Below, one piece after another: positions 1 through 5,406 of a stretch of DNA of 5,406 nt (positions are counted from its first letter, which is position 1; each line of letters opens with the position of its first letter). A model generated the notes under the pieces. The model worked only from the letters and a program-made list of their open reading frames with translations. It was not told the DNA's origin and searched no databases. The DNA lies in NCBI GenBank assembly GCA_018679295.1, contig JAHHLP010000457.1, positions 1-5,406 of the forward strand, given 5' to 3'. The DNA comes from Rhodothermia bacterium (lineage in GTDB: Bacteria > Bacteroidota > Rhodothermia > Rhodothermales > JABDKH01). The translations under genes and the position numbers were made by a program.

Positions 1-144
1 GGAATGCCCTCCGTAGAACTGGTCGTAGAGGCCTCTTCGAAAAGAAACGGACAGTGTGTTCTCCGTTACACGGCTTCAGCTACACCGCAGCAGGGCATCG
101 GTCAGGATGTACACACCGTTACCTATACCGTTACAGAACAATGA
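1..144 (+). CDS. C-terminal fragment of a probable secreted beta-sandwich (subunit-like) protein
   Basis: Frame 1 is open from the window edge to a TGA at 142-144, giving the last 47 residues of a gene that starts upstream. The fragment is rich in alternating hydrophobic and polar residues and ends DVHTVTYTVTEQ. A tyrosine strand (VLRYTASA), a glycine-containing loop and a terminal TxTYTxT strand are typical of the C-termini of small secreted beta-sandwich proteins of the spore-coat-U/DUF4402 kind, where this strand closes the fold. The gene for a chaperone-like protein begins 18 nt downstream, so the two are probably co-transcribed. The 144-residue protein encoded at 4259-4693 ends similarly (RTIVVTVTE). 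It could be a fimbrial or surface subunit, but the missing N-terminus prevents a firm family call. Frame 3 is also open here, but its translation is rich in Arg and Cys and is less protein-like. Confidence 0.6.
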   Translation, partial: GMPSVELVVEASSKRNGQCVLRYTASATPQQGIGQDVHTVTYTVTEQ

Positions 145-162
145 ACATTTGAGTCGAAGGCA

Positions 163-987
163 ATGTGGATTCGAGCATGCAAGTTTCTTCTCGTGGTTGC
201 GCTTCTGGCTGCGCCGGCCATGGCGTCGTTCGGGCAGATCTCCGTTGAGGGATCTCTGGCAAATGACCGGGACGCCAATCCGGGTGAAGTTTACGCCGCA
301 GAGATAGTCGTCAGGAATGATACGGATGAAGCCACGCAGGCAAGAATTTATCAGACGGACTACCTGTTCTTCCATGACGGATCGAACTACTTCGAAGACC
401 CGGGAACGACTCCGAGGTCCAACGCAGGTTGGGTTCAGTTTAATCCGTCATCCCTGACCATCCCTGCCGGCGGCCACGAGGTGGTTTCATTCGTAGTGAC
501 CGTTCCGGAACAGGTAGATGGCGAACGCCCCGACGGCAGCTACTGGAGTATGCTCATGGTCGAGGGAATTCCCAAAGACTCGCCCCAATCGACGCTAGGA
601 GACGCCGACCAGCCAACCTTCGGGATTCGGCAAGTGACGCGATACGGCGTACAAATCGCGACACACATCAGAGGTGCTGAGCGGTACTCGATCGAAATCC
701 AGGAAGTGGCTTTGCGCGAGGATGCTGGCGGCCAAAAGGTCCTCGAGCTAAGCTTTGAGAATAACGGAAACCTGCTGCTGATTCCGGACACGTGGGTCGA
801 ACTGTACGACGATTCGGGAGAGATGTCCGGACGTGTGGAGGGGTCTCAGTCCCGGGTCTATCCGGGGACCTCGGTCGCGCACCGATTTGATCTCAGCAGC
901 ACTCCGGGAGGAATTTATGAGGCTCTGATTGTCGTCGACGGAGGAGAAGACAACATCTTTGGCGCGCAATACAAGGTCAACCTTTAG
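163..987 (+). CDS. Exported two-domain Ig-like protein, probable PapD-like periplasmic chaperone
   Basis: This is a 274-residue protein with a clear Sec signal peptide: charged start MWIRACK, hydrophobic core FLLVVALLAA, and cleavage probably after A21 or G24. The mature protein has no cysteine. Domain 1 (about 26-172) is Ig-like. It has a G-E-hydrophobic strand and R51-N52 near the start, then W90, NPSSLTIPAGG at 94-104 and a VTVP strand, the pattern used by PapD-type chaperones and DUF916-type proteins. RYGVQIATHIRG at 160-171 sits where the chaperone G1 strand would be. Domain 2 (about 173-274) is a second beta-sandwich with ENNGN at 199-203, VYPGTS at 232-237 and a G-x-Y-x-A strand at 250-254. 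The size matches fimbrial chaperones, which usually have 220-270 residues. The ATG at 163 was chosen because it leaves a complete signal peptide. GAAGG at 156-160 lies only 2 nt upstream, too close for a good ribosome site. The gene lies between a subunit-like gene and a large barrel gene, which supports a role in subunit folding or delivery. A structural surface protein of DUF916 type is the alternative. Confidence 0.65.
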   Translation: MWIRACKFLLVVALLAAPAMASFGQISVEGSLANDRDANPGEVYAAEIVVRNDTDEATQARIYQTDYLFFHDGSNYFEDPGTTPRSNAGWVQFNPSSLTIPAGGHEVVSFVVTVPEQVDGERPDGSYWSMLMVEGIPKDSPQSTLGDADQPTFGIRQVTRYGVQIATHIRGAERYSIEIQEVALREDAGGQKVLELSFENNGNLLLIPDTWVELYDDSGEMSGRVEGSQSRVYPGTSVAHRFDLSSTPGGIYEALIVVDGGEDNIFGAQYKVNL

Positions 988-996
988 AAAACTGTA

Positions 997-3900
997 ATGT
1001 GGAGATGGCGGGCGATCATAGCAGTGTCGTTAGTCTCCGCAACGCTGGGCTCGGATTCGCTTCACGCCCAGGAGTCGTCGCAGATTGCCATTTCATCTCA
1101 TCGCGGACCAGATGGTAATCCCCTCATTGCGGAATCGGGTTCATCGCTAACCGTTCCGTTGCAGATTGCGAACCGGTCGTCCCGGCCCGTTCGTGCCATC
1201 CTCTCCGTCGAAACGCCTGATGGTTGGAGTGTCGGGATTATGGCCGGCTCCGTCGAGATCCCGCCAAACGGGTCTGTGAGTCGGCTGGTCTTGCTCCGGA
1301 TTCCCGCCCGCGCGGCTGCCGGTGAGTATCGGATTGGATTCAGCCTTGAAGACGAGTCGGGTGCGCCGCTCGCGATCCTGAGTCGAGAGGTTCATGTAGG
1401 TCAAATGTGCGATATCGACATTCGCTCGGAACCTGCGGAGCGATACGTTGAGGCTGGCAGCGGAATCGTCGCCCCGGTTGTAATACGTAACGAGGCGAAC
1501 ATACCTGTTCAAGTTCGGCTCGACGCGAGAGCGCCCAAGGGCTATGAGGTAGCGATGAACGGTGACGTTCGAAACCTCGCCGTTGGTGAGGTTGAGACGC
1601 TGTCCGTTTTTATCAGCACCTCTTCGGACGAGCTTGAAACCGTGCGGCGATCAATTGTCATTGCCGCGGTTTCTCCGACGTGCAACGACCTCCGCAAGAC
1701 AACCGCAGTTTCTTTCGACGTTGTGCCGGCGCGGGGCAGTGAGCGGGGCGGTGCGAAGTCGATCCCGGGACGCATCACCGTGGTCGGTGGCGCAACGGGT
1801 AGCCGAGGGGGCGCCCAGGTTCAGGCCGAATTGGCGGGTGCTATCAACGAGGAGCGGGATCGTAAGATTGAGGTCGAAGCCATCTTTCCGGATCGTGGCG
1901 GCCTGCGCTTCGGGGAGCGCAGCTCTTTTCGGATGGCTTATGAGACCCGGTCGCTGAGAGCGGAGGCCGGAGACCTGAGAGTTGGATTCACGACGCTGAC
2001 CCAAGTGCCCGGCAAAGGTAGAGGGCTTCGGATCAGAAACGAGTTCGGCCGTTTTTTCGCCGACGGGTTCTGGGCACGACCGCGACTGGGTTTTCCGGTT
2101 CGCTCGTACGTCGGAGCCTCAACCGGTGCGCGCTTGAATAAGTCGACCTTGTTGGCTGTCAATTTTCTAAGTCAGTCCGGAGTCGATCGGCGGCAGTCCG
2201 TTACCGTAGCAGCAGAGTACGAACCCAATCGTTTTGGCAAACTGGGTGTTGAGTTCGGCGAGACCATGAAGAGGGCCGGCGGAGGCGAAGCTGTTGCTGT
2301 AAACATGACCGGGTCGATTGACAGGAGGCTATTCGTTTCAGGTCGACTCGTTCACGCAGGTGGCGGACTCCCAGGTCAGTTTTCGAACTACGACTTTCGG
2401 CAGGCTTCGGCGACATATCGACCGCTCGACGGCCTGTCCGTTCAGCTGACCGGGCGAAATGAACAACAGTCCTTTGAGCCATCGGCGGGCGGAATCTGGC
2501 AGCGCCGCGTCTCAAAAGTAAAAGGCAGCCTCGGGCTGCGCGAACGGGGCCTCGCGGCCGAGTTGTTCACAACGCATGCATGGAGGAACGTTACTGGTGG
2601 GTCGTCGAGCAGCGCAGATGAAAATGATGCGGGAGTAGATCTGAGATTGACGCGGTCTTTGTTCGCTCTTGGGCTGAACCTCAGATTGGGACAGTATCGC
2701 GACCCCGCACTTGACATATCTGATTCCTTTACACGCTTCGCTATATCGACTTCAATCGGTCGCAACGACAACTCGGTGACGATGTCGCTGGAACGTCTCG
2801 ACGGGCGTACCCTTGCGCGTCCGCTGGCAGGTTCCGTCTGGGCGGGACGGCTTGCGGTTCGAGTCGAGCCGTTTTCGCAAACGAGATTGGAGTTGGATGC
2901 ATTCGCAAGCCGGGACCGTTTCTGGGAAGATGGGATCTACCATCTCATCTACTTCCGTGCTTCACGGTCGGTCTTGAACGGAGGTAGTATCGAGGGCCGC
3001 GTTCAATATGGATCGTTTGGCGCTGGCGCATCGAGTCGTCACATCGACTTCGGCATTGGGTTGACGGTGCCGCTGAAAGTCCCCAATCCGTTTCACTCGA
3101 ACGAAAAGCCGATTTCGGGCCGCGTCTATGATCTTGAAAGTGGTCAGCCCTTCTCGAGTGTTCTGGTGCAGATGGGAGACCATGTTGCACTCACAGATTA
3201 TGAGGGGAAGTTCGAGCTATCCAGGCCGGGCGTGGGCCAACATCTGTTTCGGGTCGACATGTCAACCATGTCGGTCGAGTACGTACCGATGGCGGATTTG
3301 CCGATCACTATAAGCGTTCGCCACCGCGAGGATAGGACCATCGACGTACCCATGGCGCGTGCATCCCGGGCTTTCGTCAGGTTTCAGCGCCAAGCTTCGG
3401 CCTCTGAGAAGGCAGCGGGCCAACCGCCACTTATTCCGGTTGATGCTGCCGTGATCGAAATCGAGGATGCCTATGGTCGAAGCCGCGCGCTAACCAACGT
3501 AGCAGGAAAGATCACATTCACGGGAATTCGCCCGGGGGCCTATACCGCTCGCGTTATCTACGCGGACCTTCCTCCAAACTACTCGTCGAAGGAGGAAGTC
3601 TACACCTTCACGGTCGATCCCGGTGAATCGGCCGGGCTGGATATGTTCGCCGTTCTGAAGAAACGGAACATTCAGATTGTCTCTTCCGGTGATCTGACCC
3701 GCGAGGTTCCCAATGTCGGCGACGAACCGCACAATCGTCCCGCCTCGGATTCGCTCGCCGGCGCTCCATCTCGCACTTGTCGTCCTCGGCCAACAATCCA
3801 AAGACGAACGCAGGCAGGAGAGACGCTTTCGACCATCGCTCGGGATGTGTATGGTCACGCGCAGCTCTGGCCGTTTGTCTGGCTTTCCAATCGGGATCGT

Positions 3901-4188
3901 GTTCCAGACCCGGACCGCGTCGATATAGGTGACGAGTTGATTGTCGAGATGCGGACGTTCACCGTGGAGGCTCGGGCGCGGCCGAGAAGAATAGACGTCG
4001 GTGAGGCCGGGCAAACGATTCAAGACATTGCAGCTGCCGAGATCGGGCACCAGTTGATGTGGCCGGCCATCTGGTATTCGAATCGAGAGGCGGTGTCACT
4101 TGAGGGCGTTCTTCTGCCCGCCGGAGACGTTCTTGTACTTCCAGGGATTCTTGTGGAGGACATTTCGACCGATTTCTGCGACGACTAG
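997..4188 (+). CDS. Large exported protein: Ig-like domains, putative outer-membrane beta-barrel, two regulatory-like domains, two LysM modules (usher-like)
   Basis: This is a 1063-residue protein with a signal peptide probably cleaved after A24 (SLHA/QESS). Residues 38-134 look like a NEW3-type Ig domain (TPDGW at 73-77, then a proline/glycine turn and a G-E-Y-R-I strand). Residues 138-245 form a second Ig-like domain with cysteines at 138 and 229. Residues about 258-695 are a long run of alternating hydrophobic/polar strands with short polar turns, ending IDFGIGLTVPL at 683-693, consistent with an outer-membrane beta-barrel. Residues 705-790 resemble a carboxypeptidase-regulatory-like domain (SGRVYDLESGQP, TDYEGKFEL, GQHLFRVD). 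Residues 812-890 are a second such domain (NVAGKITFTGIRPGAYTARV). Residues 936-983 form a LysM module (GETLSTIARDVYG, WPFVWLSNRD, VDIGDELIV), and residues about 998-1049 a diverged second copy. A barrel followed by two Ig-like C-terminal domains is the layout of fimbrial ushers, but the LysM modules and N-terminal Ig domains are not usual in them. The start lies 9 nt after the chaperone-like gene with no Shine-Dalgarno sequence, so translational coupling is likely. A non-usher outer-membrane scaffold remains possible. Confidence 0.6.
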   Translation: MWRWRAIIAVSLVSATLGSDSLHAQESSQIAISSHRGPDGNPLIAESGSSLTVPLQIANRSSRPVRAILSVETPDGWSVGIMAGSVEIPPNGSVSRLVLLRIPARAAAGEYRIGFSLEDESGAPLAILSREVHVGQMCDIDIRSEPAERYVEAGSGIVAPVVIRNEANIPVQVRLDARAPKGYEVAMNGDVRNLAVGEVETLSVFISTSSDELETVRRSIVIAAVSPTCNDLRKTTAVSFDVVPARGSERGGAKSIPGRITVVGGATGSRGGAQVQAELAGAINEERDRKIEVEAIFPDRGGLRFGERSSFRMAYETRSLRAEAGDLRVGFTTLTQVPGKGRGLRIRNEFGRFFADGFWARPRLGFPVRSYVGASTGARLNKSTLLAVNFLSQSGVDRRQSVTVAAEYEPNRFGKLGVEFGETMKRAGGGEAVAVNMTGSIDRRLFVSGRLVHAGGGLPGQFSNYDFRQASATYRPLDGLSVQLTGRNEQQSFEPSAGGIWQRRVSKVKGSLGLRERGLAAELFTTHAWRNVTGGSSSSADENDAGVDLRLTRSLFALGLNLRLGQYRDPALDISDSFTRFAISTSIGRNDNSVTMSLERLDGRTLARPLAGSVWAGRLAVRVEPFSQTRLELDAFASRDRFWEDGIYHLIYFRASRSVLNGGSIEGRVQYGSFGAGASSRHIDFGIGLTVPLKVPNPFHSNEKPISGRVYDLESGQPFSSVLVQMGDHVALTDYEGKFELSRPGVGQHLFRVDMSTMSVEYVPMADLPITISVRHREDRTIDVPMARASRAFVRFQRQASASEKAAGQPPLIPVDAAVIEIEDAYGRSRALTNVAGKITFTGIRPGAYTARVIYADLPPNYSSKEEVYTFTVDPGESAGLDMFAVLKKRNIQIVSSGDLTREVPNVGDEPHNRPASDSLAGAPSRTCRPRPTIQRRTQAGETLSTIARDVYGHAQLWPFVWLSNRDRVPDPDRVDIGDELIVEMRTFTVEARARPRRIDVGEAGQTIQDIAAAEIGHQLMWPAIWYSNREAVSLEGVLLPAGDVLVLPGILVEDISTDFCDD
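2513..2539 (-). terminator. Possible intrinsic terminator on the antisense strand inside the barrel gene
   Basis: Read on the minus strand, a perfect 6-bp GC-rich stem (GCAGCC, loop CGA, GGCTGC; 2525-2539) is followed at once by CTTTTACTTTTG. This is the classical shape of a rho-independent terminator. It lies within the coding region, around residues 507-515 of the large protein, opposite to transcription of that gene. It could stop antisense transcripts, or it may be chance. Confidence 0.25.
3802..4143 (+). other. Tandem LysM modules at the C-terminus of the large barrel protein
   Basis: Residues 936-983 match the LysM pattern GETLSTIARDVYG - WPFVWLSNRD - IGDELIV closely, in the variant with paired tryptophans around P and an N-R-D/E tail. 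Residues 998-1049 repeat it with AGQTIQDIAAAEIG - WPAIWYSNRE - PAGDVLVLPG. The central segments align as HAQLWPFVWLSNRD against HQLMWPAIWYSNRE, an obvious duplication. LysM modules bind N-acetylglucosamine-containing glycans, usually peptidoglycan. Here they could tie the putative outer-membrane protein to the cell wall. The first copy is certain; the second is degenerate and may be structural only. Confidence 0.8.
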
Positions 4189-4209
4189 TCGCCACCCTTT
4201 GTATCACTT

Positions 4210-4241
4210 GCGATCAATTGTTAAGATTCATTTAAGATCGC
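4210..4241 (+). promoter_or_regulatory. Putative promoter/operator region upstream of the 144-residue protein gene
   Basis: The 70-nt gap between the barrel gene and the next gene contains TTAAGAT twice (4221-4227 and 4232-4238). The copies start exactly 11 bp apart, the spacing used by OmpR/PhoB-type response regulators. The pair is enclosed by the inverted repeat GCGATC (4210-4215) and GATCGC (4236-4241). The gap is AT-rich compared with its surroundings. A weak sigma70-like pair (TTGCGA at 4208-4213, TAAGAT at 4233-4238) has a 19-bp spacer, so core promoter elements are not convincing. The site may give the downstream subunit-like gene its own control. Confidence 0.35.
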
Positions 4242-4258
4242 TACCCTGACCGGCCGAT

Positions 4259-4693
4259 ATGAAGGATGTGTTAAGACGCGCGACGTACATAATCCCCGCT
4301 TTTCTGCTCGTAGGCCTCGTTCAGGCGCAGAGCCTGGACCGTGGAAGCCACAAAGTGACCATCAGCCGGTCTCCGGACACGCGACTCGTTTTGCCGTCAC
4401 GAAGTAGATCGGCCTCACTAGCAGGCATCGATCCGAGAGATGCTATCCAGGTAAAGTCGAACATTCCGCGCCTTAAGCTGGTGTTGTCCGTCGTCGAGCC
4501 GCGCGAGGCCTCTTCCGCCGACTACCTGACGGCACCACCCGAACAGTTCAGAACATTATTCTCTTCGGAATCGGTAATAGAGCGCGGGCCTGTCGAACGT
4601 ATTCCGGTTGCCCGGCTCGTAAGCGAAATCCCCGACGAGATAGCCTATGAGGAGAAGAGAGGTCGCACTATTGTCGTGACAGTGACGGAGTAG
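4259..4693 (+). CDS. Small exported protein, possible surface or fimbrial subunit
   Basis: This is a 144-residue protein with a good signal peptide: MKDVLRR, hydrophobic core IIPAFLLVGLV, and probable cleavage after A23 (VQA/QSLD). The mature part is about 121 residues, without cysteines, and appears beta-rich. IQVKSNIPRLKLVLSVV at 63-79 recalls the V-x-V-x-S-N strand seen in spore-coat-U/DUF4402-like beta-sandwich proteins, and the protein ends RTIVVTVTE, close to the terminal strand of the truncated protein at the left edge. No family is firmly recognised. It lies 70 nt after the usher-like gene, behind a repeat-containing gap, and is convergent with the flotillin-type gene 20 nt away. No ribosome site precedes the ATG; AAGGA occurs only just inside the gene. 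The ATG at 4259 was kept because it gives a complete signal peptide. It is likely a secreted subunit or tip/minor component of the cluster, but it may be an unrelated exported protein. Confidence 0.6.
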   Translation: MKDVLRRATYIIPAFLLVGLVQAQSLDRGSHKVTISRSPDTRLVLPSRSRSASLAGIDPRDAIQVKSNIPRLKLVLSVVEPREASSADYLTAPPEQFRTLFSSESVIERGPVERIPVARLVSEIPDEIAYEEKRGRTIVVTVTE

Positions 4694-4713
4694 TCGCGGC
4701 ACCAGACGCGCCG

Positions 4714-5406
4714 TTAGTCGGGGCGATTGCCGTTATCTCTTTTTTCTGATTGCGTCTCCACGTTTCCTGCTCTCTGCAGCATTCCTGCAATGTCTATTCC
4801 TGTGGATGCCTTCAGGCTCTCTAGCAGTGCCGGAGTGGATCCCGCAATCTGATTGAAAACACTCGGAACGCCTCCGCCACTTCCGGGCTGGCCGCTGTCC
4901 ACGACCGTGATCTTGTCGATCGTGAGGTTGTCGACGGTTTTGACGACCTGCTTTAGAATATCGGGGAGCATTTGAATCAGGAACAATCGCTCTGCATCCG
5001 GTCCGGCCTCGATCCACAATTGAAGCTTCTCCTTGAGCACGGCGACTTCTGCCTTGCCGTCTTCGAGGATGCGCGCCGCCTCACCAATAGCGCGCTCTTC
5101 ATTGGCTTGCCGTTCAGCCTCGGCGGCTACCACGACCTCTGCACGCTGTTTCTTTTCTGACAGGAGAATCTCCTCATCTGCAAGTTCCTGGGCCGCTCGT
5201 GCTTCGGCAACTTTCGCTGCGATCGCCACCTTGGCTTCCTCCGCCTCAGCACGTGCTCCCAGCTGGGCCCTGAGTATCCGTACCTCGTTCTCTGCCTCAA
5301 CGATGTTCTTGTCCGCTTTGGCTTCGGCGAGTCGGGCCGATTCGCGCTTCTGCGCCTCTACGATCTCCGCGGCCGAGACAATGTAGGCGGTACTCTGGCG
5401 GCCGAT
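4714..5406 (-). CDS. SPFH/flotillin-family protein, C-terminal part (5' end beyond the window)
   Basis: The minus-strand frame is open from the window edge to a TAA at 4714-4716, giving 230 residues. The in-frame GTG at 5227-5229 is internal and not the real start, because the same coiled coil continues upstream of it without interruption. Residues 1-125 are an Ala/Glu/Arg/Lys-rich coiled coil with repeated AEA and EAE units, typical of the flotillin domain. Residues 126-170 (KLQLWIEAGPDAERLFLIQM, then LPDILKQVV and DKITVVDSG) match the conserved end of bacterial flotillins and YqiK-like proteins. A Gly-rich linker and a short variable tail follow. Full flotillins have roughly 450-520 residues, so the membrane anchor and SPFH/Band 7 domain lie outside the window. 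The family organises membrane microdomains and scaffolds membrane proteins. The gene is convergent with the envelope cluster and probably not part of it. Confidence 0.9.
   Translation of the reverse strand: MGRQSTAYIVSAAEIVEAQKRESARLAEAKADKNIVEAENEVRILRAQLGARAEAEEAKVAIAAKVAEARAAQELADEEILLSEKKQRAEVVVAAEAERQANEERAIGEAARILEDGKAEVAVLKEKLQLWIEAGPDAERLFLIQMLPDILKQVVKTVDNLTIDKITVVDSGQPGSGGGVPSVFNQIAGSTPALLESLKASTGIDIAGMLQRAGNVETQSEKRDNGNRPD

Noticed and set aside
141..153. ATGA overlap at the end of the first gene, suggesting a coupled start
   Set aside because: The ATG at 141 opens a frame of only three codons (ATG AAC ATT TGA), so it cannot start a gene. The real next start is at 163.
3255..3273. 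Perfect 7-bp inverted repeat CGACATG - TCAAC - CATGTCG
   Set aside because: It lies inside a coding stretch (VDMSTMSV), where the repeated Met-Ser codons explain it. There is no T-tract and no other sign of function.
3490..4050. Minus-strand ORF of 186 residues opposite the LysM region
   Set aside because: Its composition is rich in Arg and Pro with no recognisable domain or signal. The plus-strand frame has clear LysM motifs, so this is a shadow.
4182..4191. 10-bp palindrome CGACTAGTCG across the stop codon of the large gene
   Set aside because: It is short and has no loop. The similar TAGTCGC after the next gene's stop codon suggested a shared element, but the match is only 7 bp and probably chance.
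4694..4745. Possible intrinsic terminator between the convergent genes (4-bp CGGC/GCCG stem at 4697-4713, and a later T-run at 4740-4745)
   Set aside because: The stem is short with a 9-nt loop, and the T-run lies about 27 nt further on, inside the flotillin-type gene where it encodes part of EKR. It is not a convincing terminator.
5033..5386. Plus-strand ORF of 117 residues rich in Ser and Ala
   Set aside because: It is the antisense shadow of the flotillin coiled coil; the Ala/Glu-rich codons on the minus strand produce the Ser/Ala-rich reading.

Overview
The window looks like part of a Gram-negative chromosome of moderately high GC, carrying a four-gene plus-strand cluster for envelope or surface proteins. 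A convergent, truncated flotillin-type gene follows on the minus strand. Sec signal peptides, a long beta-barrel-like protein with C-terminal LysM modules, and near-absent Shine-Dalgarno sequences together suggest a diderm of the Bacteroidota/Rhodothermota (FCB) type. That placement is inference only; no rRNA or marker gene is present.

Layout. Positions 1-144 hold the last 47 codons of a protein whose tail resembles the final beta strand of small secreted beta-sandwich subunits (spore-coat-U/DUF4402-like). After 18 nt comes a 274-residue exported protein (163-987) made of two immunoglobulin-like domains, similar in layout to PapD-type periplasmic pilus chaperones. After only 9 nt comes a 1063-residue protein (997-4188). 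It has a signal peptide, two N-terminal Ig-like domains (the first NEW3-like), a beta-strand-rich region of about 440 residues that looks like an outer-membrane barrel, two C-terminal carboxypeptidase-regulatory/Ig-like domains, and two LysM modules. A 70-nt gap containing direct and inverted repeats precedes a 144-residue exported protein (4259-4693), which ends much like the truncated first protein. A minus-strand gene (4714-5406, 5' end outside the window) encodes the coiled-coil and C-terminal part of an SPFH/flotillin protein.

Reading the four plus-strand genes together, the order subunit - chaperone-like - large barrel (usher-like) - subunit parallels chaperone/usher fimbrial operons, especially the archaic spore-coat-U type. 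None of the proteins is a recognisable canonical member, however, and the large protein carries LysM modules that normal ushers lack. The cluster is therefore best treated as a candidate divergent chaperone/usher-like assembly system that may be anchored to peptidoglycan. The role is inferred from domain layout and gene order, not proven. No RNA genes, mobile elements, CRISPR arrays or origins were seen.
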